DNA of 64,000 bases from Flaviflexus salsibiostraticola (GTDB lineage Bacteria > Actinomycetota > Actinomycetes > Actinomycetales > Actinomycetaceae): positions 1-64,000 of the forward strand of contig NZ_CP034438.1 of assembly GCF_003952265.1 (NCBI RefSeq). Direction: 5' to 3'. Below the pieces are notes generated by a model. It was not told the origin of the DNA and made no database searches. It saw nothing but the letters and a program-made list of their open reading frames with translations. This document shows positions 27,456 through 37,713 of this stretch, piece after piece (the stretch's first letter is position 1; each line of letters begins with the position of its first letter). The position numbers were made by a program, and so were the translations under genes.

Positions 27456-28009
27456 TCGACGAGACACTGCTTGAGGCAGAAGAGAAGATGGAGCGCGCCA
27501 TCGAAGTCGCGCAGAACGACTTCAGCCACATCCGCTCCGGCCGCGCCAACGCCGGCATGTTCAACCAGATCCTCGTGGACTACTACGGCGCGCCGACACC
27601 GCTGCAGCAGCTCGCGTCCGTCGCCGTTCCCGAGGCGCGGACGGTGACGATCTCCCCCTACGATCGCAGCGCGATCCAGGCGATCGACCGAGCCCTGCGC
27701 GAGTCCGATCTCGGAGTGAACCCGACCGATGACGGCCAGTTCCTCCGCATCAACCTGCCTCCGCTGACCGAGGAGCGCCGCCGCGACTACGTCAAGCTGG
27801 CCCGCACGAAGGCGGAGGATGCCCGCATCTCCATCCGCTCGGTGCGCCGCAAGGCGAAGGATGAGCTCGACCGCATCAAGAAGGACGGCGAGGCGGGCGA
27901 GGACGAGGTCGAGCGCGCCGAGAAGGAGCTCGAGGCTGTGACGAAGCGCCACACGGATCTCGTCGATCAGCTGCTCGAGGCCAAGGAGAAGGACCTCCTC
28001 GAGGTCTGA
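27452..28009 (+). CDS. frr: Ribosome recycling factor
   Basis: Splits post-termination ribosomes with EF-G. The 185-residue protein has the family length and motifs: [54 protein letters not shown] and [13 protein letters not shown]. It overlaps pyrH by four bases and is followed by cdsA after one base, the conserved pyrH-frr-cdsA order. Confidence 0.96.
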   Translation: MIDETLLEAEEKMERAIEVAQNDFSHIRSGRANAGMFNQILVDYYGAPTPLQQLASVAVPEARTVTISPYDRSAIQAIDRALRESDLGVNPTDDGQFLRINLPPLTEERRRDYVKLARTKAEDARISIRSVRRKAKDELDRIKKDGEAGEDEVERAEKELEAVTKRHTDLVDQLLEAKEKDLLEV

Positions 28010-28010
28010 C

Positions 28011-28889
28011 GTGGAGACGGCTCAGGGTGATTCGTGGTTGGGGAGGCTCGCACCGAGACCTCCCACACCACCGGCACCCTCCGACTCGAAGGCGGGCAGG
28101 AATCTGCCCGCCGCCATCGCGACCGCACTTGGACTGCTCGCCGTTGTCGGGCTCTCTCTCTTCGTGTGGATCGACCTGTTCGTCCTCGTCGTCGCCGCAT
28201 TCATGGCGATCGGCCTCTGGGAGGCCGCCGGAGCGTTCTCAACCCGCGGCTTCTACATCCCGATCGGCCCCCTGTGGCTGGCCGCCGGCGCCATCATCAT
28301 CTCAACGTGGCTCGGTGGCGACATCGGCCTGCTTCTGTCGTTCTTCTACGGAGCCCTGCTCGTCATCGGCTGGCGATATCGGGCGGGCGGACAGTGGGCG
28401 GCCCGTGACGCGGCGGCCTCGATCTTCGCCCTGTCCTGGATCGGGCTGCTCGGCGGGTTCGCCCTCCTGCTCGCGGAGATGGAGAACGGGGCATGGGCGG
28501 TCATCACCTTCGTCCTCCTGCCCGTCGCCTCCGACACGGGTGGGTATATTGCCGGCATCCTGCTCGGCAGGCATCCGATGGCGCCGACGATCTCGCCGAA
28601 GAAGTCGTGGGAGGGCTTCGGCGGATCGATCCTTCTCGCCGTCGCGGCCGGAATCGTGCTCGCCGCCTTCGCGCTCGACATCCCCTGGTGGTGGGGCATC
28701 GTTCTCGGCGCCTCCTGCACGATCGCGGGTACGGCTGGCGACCTGTCGGAGTCGCTCCTCAAGCGGGATCTGGGAGTCAAGGACATGGGGTCGATCTTCC
28801 CCGGTCACGGCGGAGTGCTCGACCGGGTCGACTCAATCCTCGTGTGCGCGCCCGTCGTCTACATCCTCATTCTCGCCGCCACGACGTGA
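28011..28889 (+). CDS. cdsA: Phosphatidate cytidylyltransferase
   Basis: Integral membrane enzyme that makes CDP-diacylglycerol from phosphatidate and CTP. The 292-residue protein has a Pro-rich cytoplasmic N-terminus, about seven or eight membrane helices, and the signature SESLLKRDLGVKDMGSIFPG followed by HGGVLDRVDS. SPKKSWEGFGGS is also typical. It starts with GTG one base after the frr stop. Confidence 0.93.
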   Translation: METAQGDSWLGRLAPRPPTPPAPSDSKAGRNLPAAIATALGLLAVVGLSLFVWIDLFVLVVAAFMAIGLWEAAGAFSTRGFYIPIGPLWLAAGAIIISTWLGGDIGLLLSFFYGALLVIGWRYRAGGQWAARDAAASIFALSWIGLLGGFALLLAEMENGAWAVITFVLLPVASDTGGYIAGILLGRHPMAPTISPKKSWEGFGGSILLAVAAGIVLAAFALDIPWWWGIVLGASCTIAGTAGDLSESLLKRDLGVKDMGSIFPGHGGVLDRVDSILVCAPVVYILILAATT

Positions 28890-28945
28890 CCTATCGCGTA
28901 CAGGTGAGGGTGTGAACTCCACGCCTCATTTGAGAGACTGATCCG

Positions 28946-30115
28946 GTGAGCAACTCAAAACCCCGCCAGGTCATGCCCGCCGTCGAATCGGGCCCCCGCC
29001 CTGTCCTCACCTTCACCGCCCAGCGGCGCGGTAAGCCGCCCCGCCACTTCGCCGACCTGTCGGTCGGCCAGCGCACCGAGCTGGCGGCCGAGCTCGAGAT
29101 CCCCGGATTTCGGATGGACCAGATGGCCAGGCAGTACTTCGTCCATCGCAACGCCGACACGGCGACGATGACGGATCTGCCCGCCGCGGACCGCGACCGG
29201 CTCGGCGAGACGCTCTTCCCGCCGCTGCTGGAGAAGGTGCGTGACCTGACCGCGGATGGCGGGGCGACCATCAAGTCGCTGTGGCGGCTGTTCGATGGCG
29301 CCATGGTTGAATCGGTCCTCATGCGCTACCCCGACCGAGCGACGCTCTGCGTGTCCTCGCAGGCTGGATGCGGGATGGCATGTCCCTTCTGCGCGACGGG
29401 CCAGCAGGGCTTCACCCGCAACCTCTCGACCGCCGAGATCATCGAGCAGATCCGGCAGGCACACCTCGCGTGCGAGCGCGGCGACCTCGGTGAACCGGTC
29501 AAGCTCACGAACATCGTCTTCATGGGCATGGGGGAGCCGCTCGTCAACTTCAAGGCGGTCTTCGAATCGCTCCATCGGATCTGCGACCCCGCGCCCGCGG
29601 GTTTCGGGATGTCCGCGCGTGGCGTGACCGTGTCGACTGTCGGCCTCGTCCCCGGCATCGAGAAGCTCGGCGATCTCGGCCTGCCGGTTACGCTTGCCGT
29701 GTCCCTCCATGCCCCGGACGACGAGCTGCGCGACGAGCTCATCCCCATCAACTCACGCTTCAAGGTCGGCCAGCTGCTCGATGCGGCCCGGACCTATTTC
29801 ACGAAGACGGGCAGGCGCGTCTCGATCGAGTACGCCCTCATCAAGGACATGAACGACCACGAGTGGCGCGCCCAGAGGCTCGCGGATGAGCTCAACCGCC
29901 GCGGGCGGGGCTGGGCCCACGTCAACCCGATCCCGCTCAACCCGACCCCGGGCTCGATCTGGACGTCGTCGACCAGGCGCGCGCAGGACACCTTCGTCCG
30001 CACTCTGATCGACAATGGGATCCAGACGACGATCCGGGACACCCGCGGCTCCGACATCGACGGCGCCTGCGGGCAGCTCGCGGCGGAGCTCGTCGCTCAG
30101 AAGGGTCGGGCGTAG
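28946..30115 (+). CDS. rlmN: 23S rRNA (adenine-2503)-C2 methyltransferase (dual-specificity RlmN)
   Basis: Radical-SAM enzyme that methylates A2503 of 23S rRNA and A37 of some tRNAs. The 389-residue protein has the radical-SAM motif CGMACPFCATG, the GMGEPLVNF segment, SVSLHAPDDELRDELIPIN and the conserved late Cys in GACGQLAAE. The N-terminal accessory domain is present. It starts with GTG. Its stop codon shares one base with the next start (TAGTG). Confidence 0.95.
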   Translation: MSNSKPRQVMPAVESGPRPVLTFTAQRRGKPPRHFADLSVGQRTELAAELEIPGFRMDQMARQYFVHRNADTATMTDLPAADRDRLGETLFPPLLEKVRDLTADGGATIKSLWRLFDGAMVESVLMRYPDRATLCVSSQAGCGMACPFCATGQQGFTRNLSTAEIIEQIRQAHLACERGDLGEPVKLTNIVFMGMGEPLVNFKAVFESLHRICDPAPAGFGMSARGVTVSTVGLVPGIEKLGDLGLPVTLAVSLHAPDDELRDELIPINSRFKVGQLLDAARTYFTKTGRRVSIEYALIKDMNDHEWRAQRLADELNRRGRGWAHVNPIPLNPTPGSIWTSSTRRAQDTFVRTLIDNGIQTTIRDTRGSDIDGACGQLAAELVAQKGRA

Positions 30116-30663
30116 TGGCAGCCTTCACGAGGAGCGGCAGCCTGCAGCGCGGCTACCGCACGGAGGATGTCGACGACTACTTCGCGAATGCGAAGGTCCT
30201 CTATCAGGAGGAGGACCTCCCGCAGGAGCTCGAGGCCGAGCGGATCCGCACGGTCGCCTTCCCCCTCGTGCGCGGCGGATACCGCGTCGTCGAGGTCGAT
30301 CAGGCGCTCGAGCGGCTCGAGCGCGCCTGCTGGCAGCGCGAACGCGCGAGCGTCGTCTCGCGCGAGGGCACGGATGCGTGGCTGGAGCGGGCCTACACCT
30401 CGGCCGCGACCCTCTATCTGAGGCTCGGCCGGCCGCGCGGCGAGCGCTTCCGTCCCCCGGCACGCGGCCGCGGGTATTCCAGAACCGAGGTTGACGACCT
30501 GCTCGACCGGCTCGCCAGGTACTTCGACGGCAGCGCAGAGCTCATCTCCGACGAGATCGTCGCCGCCTCCTTCACGCTGAAGAGCAGGTCGCGCTCCTAT
30601 GACCCCGCCGTGGTCGACGTCTACCTCGACCGCGCCATCTCTGTCCTCCAGGCGGTCGAATGA
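30115..30663 (+). CDS. DivIVA-domain repeat protein
   Basis: The 182-residue protein has about four diverged copies of the short DivIVA N-terminal motif. They are RGYRTEDVDDYF (about 12-23), GGYRVVEVDQAL (about 54-65), RGYSRTEVDDLL (about 118-129) and RSYDPAVVDVYL (about 159-170). Two of the copies are preceded by an aromatic-basic pair. The long coiled coil of true DivIVA/Wag31 is absent. Related actinobacterial DivIVA-repeat proteins are known but uncharacterised; membrane-curvature or polar scaffolding is an inference. It begins with GTG overlapping rlmN and ends overlapping dxr (ATGA), so it is locked into this operon. Confidence 0.78.
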   Translation: MAAFTRSGSLQRGYRTEDVDDYFANAKVLYQEEDLPQELEAERIRTVAFPLVRGGYRVVEVDQALERLERACWQRERASVVSREGTDAWLERAYTSAATLYLRLGRPRGERFRPPARGRGYSRTEVDDLLDRLARYFDGSAELISDEIVAASFTLKSRSRSYDPAVVDVYLDRAISVLQAVE

Positions 30664-31844
30664 GCACCATCGTCATCCTCGGATCCACCGGATCGATCGG
30701 GACCCAGGCACTCGACGTCGCGCGTCGTGGTGGCTTCACCGTGGCGGGCCTGTCCGCCGGCGGCGGGAATCTCGCACTCCTTGCCGAGCAGGCGGCCGAG
30801 TTCGCCGTCCCTGTCGTGGGGATTGCCGATGAGAGCAGGGTCGATGCCCTCCAGGCCGAACTGACCGCCCGCGGCATCAGCCCCCAGATCATCTCCGGGC
30901 CTCAGGCCAACGAGCAGATCGCCCGGATGGCGCCGGACGGCACCGTCCTCAACGGCATCACGGGCTCCATCGGCCTGCCGGCGACGCTCGCGGCGCTCGA
31001 GTCGGGCGCGACGCTCGCGCTCGCCAATAAGGAGTCGATGGTCGCAGGCGGCACCCTGGTCCGCGACGCGATGGTTCGGCCCGGACAGATCGTCCCGGTC
31101 GATTCCGAGCACTCCGCGATCGCGCAGGCGCTGCTCGGCGGGCGTCACGAGAAGGGTCTCACCTCCCCGATCGTCACCGGCAGGAGCGAGGTCTGCAGGC
31201 TCATCCTCACCGCCTCCGGCGGGCCGTTCCGCGGCAGGAGGCGTGCCGAGCTCGAGTCGGTCACTCCCGCGCAGGCGCTTGATCATCCGACGTGGGCGAT
31301 GGGACCAGTCGTCACGATCAACTCATCGACGCTCATGAACAAGGGCCTCGAGCTCATCGAGGCGTCCCTCCTCTTCGACATTCCCCCCGCCGACATCGTG
31401 CCCGTCGTCCACCCCCAGTCCGTCCTCCACTCGATGGTCGAGTTCGTCGACGGCTCGACGCTTGCCCAGGCCTCGCCGCCCGATATGCGGCTGCCGATCG
31501 CGCTCGGGCTGACATGGCCGGAGCGCCTCGCCGGTGTCGCCGCGCCCTGCGCCTGGGACAGCCCGGTCGCCTGGACGTTCGAGCCCGTCGATCACGAGAC
31601 GTTCCCGGCCCTTGAGCTGGCGAAGTCCGCCCTCGAGGCCGGCCCGCTCCATCCCGCCGTGCTCAACGCGGCCAACGAGGAGGCGGTGGCCGCGTTCCTG
31701 GGCGGCTCTCTCGGTTACCTCGCCATGGATGATCTCGTCGCGCGGGTGCTCGACGAGTACGAGTCGCCGAGCGCGATCACGCTCGAGGAGGTCGGCGCCG
31801 CCGAGGCGTGGGCCCGTGGCCGGGCGCGGGAGTTGGCGCGGTGA
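30660..31844 (+). CDS. dxr: 1-deoxy-D-xylulose-5-phosphate reductoisomerase
   Basis: Second step of the MEP isoprenoid pathway, NADPH-dependent. The 394-residue protein has the nucleotide-binding VILGSTGSIGTQALDV, LALANKESMVAGG, the metal and substrate residues in IVPVDSEHSAIAQ and ILTASGGPFRG, and MNKGLELIEASLLF. It overlaps the DivIVA-repeat gene and rseP by four bases each. ispG, another MEP gene, lies 2 kb downstream. Confidence 0.96.
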   Translation: MSTIVILGSTGSIGTQALDVARRGGFTVAGLSAGGGNLALLAEQAAEFAVPVVGIADESRVDALQAELTARGISPQIISGPQANEQIARMAPDGTVLNGITGSIGLPATLAALESGATLALANKESMVAGGTLVRDAMVRPGQIVPVDSEHSAIAQALLGGRHEKGLTSPIVTGRSEVCRLILTASGGPFRGRRRAELESVTPAQALDHPTWAMGPVVTINSSTLMNKGLELIEASLLFDIPPADIVPVVHPQSVLHSMVEFVDGSTLAQASPPDMRLPIALGLTWPERLAGVAAPCAWDSPVAWTFEPVDHETFPALELAKSALEAGPLHPAVLNAANEEAVAAFLGGSLGYLAMDDLVARVLDEYESPSAITLEEVGAAEAWARGRARELAR

Positions 31845-33139
31845 GCCTGACAGGACTCGTCGTCCTCATCGTCGGCATCATCGTCGCCATCGCTCTTCAC
31901 GAGCTCGGGCACCTTCTCCCGGCGAAGGCGTTCCGCGTCAAGGTCCCGAAGTACTTCATCGGCTTCGGTCCGACCCTGTTCTCCCGCATGTTTCGAGGCA
32001 CCGAGTACGGCGTCAAGGCTGTACCGCTCGGCGGGTTCGTCCAGCTGAGCGGCATGTATCCGCCCGCACGTGAGGGCGCCAGGCTCGTCAATCGGAAGGG
32101 CCAGCTCACCCTCGCGGAGGAGGCACGGCAGGTCTCCGCCCAGCAGATCGAGCCGGGGGAGGAGGACCGCGCCTTCTATCGGCTGTCCGCCCCGAAGAAG
32201 CTCACCGTCATGTTCGGCGGTCCGTTCGTCAATCTGCTTCTCGCCCTCATCCTGGCCACCGTTCTCCTCGTCGGCATCGGCGCGCCCGCCTTCCTCGCGC
32301 AGGTGGGGGCGATCCCCGACTGTGTCAGCACATCCGGCCAGTGCGGAACCGACGACCCGGCCACCCCAGCGGAGCAGGGCGGCCTGCGAGATGGGGACGA
32401 GATCATCTCGTGGGGAGGTGTGCCCACCGAGGATTGGGAGGACGTTCAGCAGGCGATTGCGGGGGGTCGAGCCGAGCCGACCGAGGTCGTCATCGAGCGG
32501 GATGGTTCCCGGCAGTCTCTGACGATCACGCCGGTCATGGTCGAGCGTCCCGTCGTCGGTGACGACGGTCAGATCGTCGTCGAGGACGGGACGACGCTCA
32601 CCCAGGTCATGCCCTACGTCGGCATCGCACCCGCGGTTGGTCTCGAGCGCCAGTCCATCGTCGAGGTGCCCGGCTATGTGGGGAGCATGCTCACCCAGGT
32701 CGCGGGCGTCGTCGTCCGCCTGCCCGTCCACCTGTGGAACCTCACGTCGGACTTTGTCACGGGCCAGGAGCGCGACCAGACGTCGATCGTCGGCATCATC
32801 GGCGTCGCCCAGGTCGCCGGCCAGATCACCGGCGCCGAGATCGAGGGCTACTCGGCGATCGAGAAGTCAGCCGACCTCATCAATCTCCTCATCGCCCTCA
32901 ACATCTCGCTCTTCGCGTTCAACATGCTTCCACTGCTGCCCCTCGACGGCGGCCACATCACCGGAGCGCTCTACGAGGGCGCGCGGAGGCGGTGGGCGAA
33001 ACTGCGCGGCAGGCCCGATCCGGGGCCGGCGGACACGGCGCGGCTCATGCCGCTGAGCTATGGCGTCGCCGTCGCCTTCATCCTCATGACCGTCATCCTC
33101 ATCGTCGTCGACATCTTCAACCCCGTCAGCATCTACTGA
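31841..33139 (+). CDS. rseP: Site-2 intramembrane zinc metalloprotease (RseP/Rip1 family)
   Basis: Cleaves membrane-embedded substrates such as anti-sigma factors. The 432-residue protein has the catalytic HELGHLLPAKAF in its first helix (about 23-34) and the FGPTLFSR and VKAVPLGGFVQLSGM segments. One PDZ domain lies around 150-240 and the second zinc-ligand motif NMLPLLPLDGGHI near 365. The start is a GTG overlapping the dxr stop; the frame is open farther upstream but conservation begins here. The dxr-rseP-ispG order is conserved in actinobacteria (rip1 in Mycobacterium). Confidence 0.94.
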   Translation: MSLTGLVVLIVGIIVAIALHELGHLLPAKAFRVKVPKYFIGFGPTLFSRMFRGTEYGVKAVPLGGFVQLSGMYPPAREGARLVNRKGQLTLAEEARQVSAQQIEPGEEDRAFYRLSAPKKLTVMFGGPFVNLLLALILATVLLVGIGAPAFLAQVGAIPDCVSTSGQCGTDDPATPAEQGGLRDGDEIISWGGVPTEDWEDVQQAIAGGRAEPTEVVIERDGSRQSLTITPVMVERPVVGDDGQIVVEDGTTLTQVMPYVGIAPAVGLERQSIVEVPGYVGSMLTQVAGVVVRLPVHLWNLTSDFVTGQERDQTSIVGIIGVAQVAGQITGAEIEGYSAIEKSADLINLLIALNISLFAFNMLPLLPLDGGHITGALYEGARRRWAKLRGRPDPGPADTARLMPLSYGVAVAFILMTVILIVVDIFNPVSIY

Positions 33140-33322
33140 TCCAGACTCGCCCCCAGTGTCGTTGACGCGCGTCTGGCTGTGAGTGCCTATCTGAGGGGGA
33201 GGGCTGGGATGGGAGACGTGCGCGCTGTCCGGTCTTCCCCGGAGCCGCCGAGGCGACTAGAGTCTGGCACACAGATCGGGCCGGCGGCAGCGCTCCAGCC
33301 CGCATCAGGGAGGAGTGCCATC

Positions 33323-33664
33323 ATGCCGAAGTTCCTCATCTCATTCCCCAGCAGTGCCATGGCCGGACTCGGCGAAGACCTGGAGGCGGCCGCAGTCGAT
33401 TCCCATGCCGTCGTCCTCGACGCCAAGAGAGCAGGTGTCTGGGTCTTCGGCGGTGCGATCGATGAGTCTTTCCCGCCGGTCCTCGTCGAAGAGGATCGTG
33501 CGGTCACCCGGGGCACCTACCCGGAGACGGCGAACATCGAGGGCGGGTACGCCATCATCGATGCCCCCACGTTCGAGGAGGCGCTGTCCTGGGCGGCACG
33601 GATCGCCAAGGCGTGCCGGTGCCCGCAGGAGCTGCGCGTCTTCCACGACGACCCGCAGGCGTAG
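33323..33664 (+). CDS. YCII-related (YciI/DGPF-type) small protein
   Basis: Ferredoxin-like small protein of 113 residues starting [12 protein letters not shown]. It has [46 protein letters not shown] and QELRVFHDD, which match the YCII-related family. No enzymatic role is established for most members. An AGGGAGGAG ribosome-binding site precedes the ATG. It stands between rseP and ispG, each separated by more than 130 bases, so it seems to be its own unit inserted between two usually adjacent genes. Confidence 0.72.
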   Translation: MPKFLISFPSSAMAGLGEDLEAAAVDSHAVVLDAKRAGVWVFGGAIDESFPPVLVEEDRAVTRGTYPETANIEGGYAIIDAPTFEEALSWAARIAKACRCPQELRVFHDDPQA

Positions 33665-33791
33665 TCGACACGACTCCAGCATCGCGGACAGTCCGCCAGC
33701 CACGGCTCCCGAGCATCTGCGCGGGACCCGGCACATTGTCCATTCGCTGACAGGTGAGAGCAAGGGGGGCGAAAGTCGGCCGGCGCAGTGT

Positions 33792-33797
33792 CATAAT
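33792..33797 (+). promoter_or_regulatory. -10 box of ispG, leaderless type
   Basis: CATAAT ends six bases before the GTG at 33804. This supports that start over more distant in-frame alternatives. Confidence 0.5.
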
Positions 33798-33803
33798 GGG
33801 CAT

Positions 33804-34964
33804 GTGACTGAACCGATTTCGCTTGGAATGCCCGGTGTTCGTGAGATGCCGGAGGTGATCGCACCCCGCAGGAAAACCCGCAAGATCAAAGTGGGTGACG
33901 TGTATGTGGGCGGGGATGCTCCGATCACCGTGCAGTCGATGACGACGACGAAGACGTGGGATATCGGCGCGACGCTGCAGCAGATCGCCGAGCTCACCGC
34001 CTCCGGCTGCGACATCGTCCGCGTGGCCTGCCCGACGGACAAGGATGCGGCGGCCCTCAAGGTCATCGCTCAGCAGTCGACGATCCCCGTCGTGGCCGAC
34101 ATCCACTTCCAGCCCCGCTATGTCTTCGCCGCCATCGAGGCCGGCATGGGCGTGCGCGTCAACCCGGGTAACATCAAGAGGTTCGACGACCAGATCCCGG
34201 AGATCGCCACCGCCGCGAACGCGAACGGCACGGCCATGAGGATCGGCGTCAACGCCGGCTCTCTCGACCCGCGCCTGCTCAAAAAGTACGGCAAGGCGAC
34301 ACCCGAGGCGATGGTCGAATCGGCTGTCATGGAGGCGAGGCTCTTTGAAGAGGCCGGCTTCTACGACTTCGCGATCTCTGTCAAGCATCACGATCCCGTC
34401 GTCATGGTCAAGGCCTACCAGCTTCTGTCGGAGGCGGGCGACTGGCCGCTCCACCTCGGCGTGACCGAGGCGGGCCCGGCCTTCCAGGGCACGATCAAGT
34501 CTGCCGTCGCCTTCGGCGCGCTCCTCTCGCAGGGCATCGGGGACACGATCCGCGTCTCCCTCTCCGCGCCCCCGGTTGAGGAGATCAAGGTCGGCGAGCA
34601 GATCCTCCGCTCGCTCGGCCTGCGCCCCAAGCAGCTCGAGATCGTCTCCTGCCCGTCCTGCGGCCGCGCCCAGGTCGACGTCTACGACCTGGCCGAGCGG
34701 GTGACCGAGGGCCTCAAGGATGTGACCTTCCCCCTCCGCGTCGCGGTCATGGGCTGCGTCGTCAACGGTCCCGGCGAGGCCCGTGAGGCCGATATCGGCG
34801 TCGCCTCCGGCAATGGCAAGGGCCAGATCTTCGTCAAGGGCAAGGTCGTCGACACCGTACCCGAGTCCGAGATCGTCGAGGCCCTCATCACCCGGGCACG
34901 GCTCGTTGCGGAGGAGATGGGACTCGAAGCCGCGGAGGGCGTCACGCCGGACGTCATCGTCTGA
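33804..34964 (+). CDS. ispG: 4-hydroxy-3-methylbut-2-en-1-yl diphosphate synthase (flavodoxin)
   Basis: [4Fe-4S] enzyme of the MEP pathway that makes HMBPP. The 386-residue protein begins [20 protein letters not shown] and has [42 protein letters not shown] and the cluster ligands in [12 protein letters not shown] and [19 protein letters not shown]. The open frame reaches far upstream in low-complexity sequence; the GTG at 33804 matches family length and the -10 box. The downstream GNAT overlaps its stop (TGATG). Confidence 0.95.
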   Translation: MTEPISLGMPGVREMPEVIAPRRKTRKIKVGDVYVGGDAPITVQSMTTTKTWDIGATLQQIAELTASGCDIVRVACPTDKDAAALKVIAQQSTIPVVADIHFQPRYVFAAIEAGMGVRVNPGNIKRFDDQIPEIATAANANGTAMRIGVNAGSLDPRLLKKYGKATPEAMVESAVMEARLFEEAGFYDFAISVKHHDPVVMVKAYQLLSEAGDWPLHLGVTEAGPAFQGTIKSAVAFGALLSQGIGDTIRVSLSAPPVEEIKVGEQILRSLGLRPKQLEIVSCPSCGRAQVDVYDLAERVTEGLKDVTFPLRVAVMGCVVNGPGEAREADIGVASGNGKGQIFVKGKVVDTVPESEIVEALITRARLVAEEMGLEAAEGVTPDVIV

Positions 34965-35806
34965 TGTTCTGGCCGTCCCCGGGCCGCCGTGTGACGAGGC
35001 TCTCCGGCCGCAGCCGCACCGCAGTGCGGGAGCTCTTCCTCGAGGACCCGGTATCGTCGATCCTCGCGGCCGTCCACGTGGACACGATGGGGCTCGGGCT
35101 GTCCCGCATGCTCGGCATCATCGAGGGCGGATCACTCCAATCCGCGGTCTGGTACGGGGCGAACATGGTGCCCGTCGGCACCAGCCATGCCGATCGCCAG
35201 CTGTACGCGGAATACGCGCTGTCCCGGCCGCGGGAGTGCTCCTCGATTGTCGGGCGATCCGAGGAGGTCCTCGACCTGTGGGAGGCCCTCCGTCCAGAAT
35301 GGGGCGTGGCCGAGGTGCGGGCCAGCCAGCCCTCCCTCGTCGCCGGTGACCTCCTCGTCGAAGCGGACCCGCGGGTGCGCCCGGCCCGGCTCGAGGATGC
35401 GGGAATCGTCTCCCCGGCCGCGGTCGCGATGTTCACCGAGGAGGTCGGCTACGACCCGACCGCCTACGGGCCCGGCTACATCTCCCGGGTCTATGAGCTG
35501 TGTCGCAATGGCCACACGTTCCTTCGGACGGGGATTGGCCCCGACGGTGCGGAACGGGTCGAGTTCAAGGCCGACATCGGTGCGCTGTGGCACGGAGTCG
35601 CGCAGATCCAGGGCGTGTGGACGGCGCCCGATCTTCGTGGCCAGGGGATCGCGAGCGGGGCGATGGCGGCGGTGGTCGAGCAGGTCCGGGCCACGATCGC
35701 TCCGACGGTCTCCCTCTACGTCAACTCCTACAACCATGCCGCCCTGCGGGTCTATGACCGAGTCGGCTTCCACCGCGTGGGCGAGTTCGCGACCGTTCTT
35801 CTCTGA
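34964..35806 (+). CDS. DUF4081-GNAT acetyltransferase downstream of ispG
   Basis: The 280-residue protein has an N-terminal DUF4081-like domain (about 1-125) and a C-terminal GNAT domain with VWTAPDLRGQGIASGAMAAV and LYVNSYNHAALRVYDRVGF. The same two-domain protein sits next to ispG in mycobacteria and other actinobacteria. The substrate is unknown. The ATG overlaps the ispG stop by one base (TGATG), indicating coupled translation. Confidence 0.85.
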   Translation: MFWPSPGRRVTRLSGRSRTAVRELFLEDPVSSILAAVHVDTMGLGLSRMLGIIEGGSLQSAVWYGANMVPVGTSHADRQLYAEYALSRPRECSSIVGRSEEVLDLWEALRPEWGVAEVRASQPSLVAGDLLVEADPRVRPARLEDAGIVSPAAVAMFTEEVGYDPTAYGPGYISRVYELCRNGHTFLRTGIGPDGAERVEFKADIGALWHGVAQIQGVWTAPDLRGQGIASGAMAAVVEQVRATIAPTVSLYVNSYNHAALRVYDRVGFHRVGEFATVLL

Positions 35807-35823
35807 ATCGGCCTGCCCTTGGG

Positions 35824-35829
35824 TAAGCT
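35824..35829 (+). promoter_or_regulatory. -10 box of proS, leaderless type
   Basis: TAAGCT fits TANNNT and ends six bases before the proS GTG at 35836, supporting that start over the ATG at 35845. Confidence 0.55.
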
Positions 35830-35835
35830 TGCCCC

Positions 35836-37644
35836 GTGCTGAAAATGTCGAAACTCTTTGTCCGGACCCTGCGGGAGAACCCGGCAGACGCTGAGGTCCC
35901 CTCCCACCAGCTGTTGGTGCGCGCCGGCTACATCCGCCGGGCAGCCCCCGGCATCTACACCTGGCTGCCGCTCGGTCTCAAAGTTCTCCGTAAGGTCGAG
36001 CAGATCGTCCGGGAGGAGATGGACGCGACGGGCGCCCAAGAGGTGCACTTCCCTGCGCTCCTGCCCCGCGAGCCATATGAGCAGACGAACAGGTGGACCG
36101 AGTACGGCCCGAACCTGTTCCGCCTCAAGGACCGCCGCGAGAACGACTACCTGCTTGCGCCCACCCACGAGGAGATGTTCACCCTCCTCGTCAAGGACCT
36201 GTACTCGTCGTACAAGGACCTGCCGCTCATGCTCTACCAGATCCAGACGAAGTACCGCGACGAGGCGCGGCCCCGCGCCGGCCTCATCCGCGGCCGCGAG
36301 TTCGTCATGAAGGACGCCTATTCCTTCGACGTCGAGGACGCGGGTCTTGATGCGCAGTACCAGACGATGCGGGACAGCTACGAGAAGATCTTCAACCGGC
36401 TCGGCCTCGAGTACGTCATCTGCTCCGCCATGTCCGGTGCCATGGGCGGATCGCGGTCGGAGGAGTTCCTCCACCCCACCGCCATCGGCGAGGACACGTT
36501 CGTCCGCGCCGCATCGGGCTACGCCGCGAACGCGGAGGCCGTGACGACCCCGCAGGCGCAGGACATCGATCACTCGGACGTCCCGCCCGCGGAGATCCTC
36601 GACACCCCGGACTCGACGACGATTGACACCCTCGTCGCCGTCGCGAACCAGCTGCGCCCCAGGGACGAGCCGTGGGGCGCGAAGGACACGCTGAAGAACG
36701 TTGTTGTCGCCATCAACCATCCCGATGGTGAGCGCGAGGTCCTCGTCATCGGCGTCCCCGGCGATCGCGACGTCGACCTCAAGCGCGTTGAGGCGGCCGT
36801 CTCCCCGGCTGAGGTCGAGGTGGCCACCCCGGAGGACCTGGAGAAGCACCCCGAGCTCGTTCCCGGCTACATCGGCCCCACCGCGATCGGCCCCAACTCC
36901 CCGAACCGCGTGACGGACGAGGACGGCACGATCTCCGGATCGGTGCGCTACCTGCTCGACCCCCGCGTCGCCCGCGGCTCCGCGTGGATCACCGGCGCGA
37001 ACGCCGAGCAGAAGCACGTCTTCAACCTCGTCTACGGCCGCGACTTCGAGGCCGATGGCACCATCGAGGCGGTCGAGATCCGCGACGGCGACCCGGCCCC
37101 CGATGGATCGGGCCCGCTCGAGCTGGCCCGTGGCATCGAGCTCGGCCACATCTTCCAGCTCGGCCGCAAGTACGCCGAGAACCTCGGCCTGACCGTCCTC
37201 GACGAGAACGGCAAGGCCCGTGTCGTCACCATGGGCTCCTACGGCATCGGCGTCTCCCGCATCCTCGCCGCGCTCGCGGAGACCTACCACGATGATCTCG
37301 GCCTGGCGTGGCCGATCAACGTGGCGCCCGCGCAGGTCCATGTGCTCGCCACGGGCAAGGGCGCAGAGATCTTCGAGACGGCCGAGCGTCTTGCTGCGGA
37401 GCTGACCGCAGCTGGTTTCGAGGTCATCTACGACGATCGTCCGAAGGTCTCGGCCGGCGTCAAGTTCAAGGACTACGAGCTGCTCGGCATCCCGCACGGC
37501 CTCGTTGTCGGCCGCGGGCTCGCCGATGGCACGGTTGAGATCCGCACCCGGGCGACCGGCGAGGCCCAGGAGGTGCCGGTCGGTGAGGCGGTCAGCACGC
37601 TCGTCGACGTGCTTCGCGCCGACCTGGCCGCGCACGGGGAATAG
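35836..37644 (+). CDS. proS: Prolyl-tRNA synthetase, bacterial type with editing domain
   Basis: Class II synthetase of 602 residues. Motif 1 region [21 protein letters not shown] is followed by motif 2 ([24 protein letters not shown], spanning about 136-159). An editing (INS) domain lies around 220-400 and motif 3 near [14 protein letters not shown]. The anticodon-binding domain closes the protein. The insertion between motifs 2 and 3 marks it as the bacterial form that deacylates Ala-tRNAPro. It appears leaderless and ends at a strong bidirectional terminator. Confidence 0.96.
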   Translation: MLKMSKLFVRTLRENPADAEVPSHQLLVRAGYIRRAAPGIYTWLPLGLKVLRKVEQIVREEMDATGAQEVHFPALLPREPYEQTNRWTEYGPNLFRLKDRRENDYLLAPTHEEMFTLLVKDLYSSYKDLPLMLYQIQTKYRDEARPRAGLIRGREFVMKDAYSFDVEDAGLDAQYQTMRDSYEKIFNRLGLEYVICSAMSGAMGGSRSEEFLHPTAIGEDTFVRAASGYAANAEAVTTPQAQDIDHSDVPPAEILDTPDSTTIDTLVAVANQLRPRDEPWGAKDTLKNVVVAINHPDGEREVLVIGVPGDRDVDLKRVEAAVSPAEVEVATPEDLEKHPELVPGYIGPTAIGPNSPNRVTDEDGTISGSVRYLLDPRVARGSAWITGANAEQKHVFNLVYGRDFEADGTIEAVEIRDGDPAPDGSGPLELARGIELGHIFQLGRKYAENLGLTVLDENGKARVVTMGSYGIGVSRILAALAETYHDDLGLAWPINVAPAQVHVLATGKGAEIFETAERLAAELTAAGFEVIYDDRPKVSAGVKFKDYELLGIPHGLVVGRGLADGTVEIRTRATGEAQEVPVGEAVSTLVDVLRADLAAHGE

Positions 37645-37661
37645 CCTCAGGCGATGAGATG

Positions 37662-37701
37662 AATGATGGAGGGCCCGGATCGATCCGGGCCCTCCATCAT
37701 T
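37662..37701. terminator. Bidirectional terminator between proS and gntR
   Basis: Two perfectly complementary 19-base arms (37662-37680 and 37683-37701) with a two-base centre lie between the convergent proS and gntR stops. AAT/ATT ends serve as weak U-tracts on both strands. Confidence 0.88.
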
Positions 37702-37713
37702 GGCCGTGCGGCG

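Noticed and set aside
35752..37635. 627-residue open frame antisense to proS
   Set aside because: Same reason; proS fills the plus strand with complete class II synthetase motifs.
37662..37701. Attachment site or recombination site
   Set aside because: The 19-bp arms lie exactly between convergent genes; a bidirectional terminator explains them.
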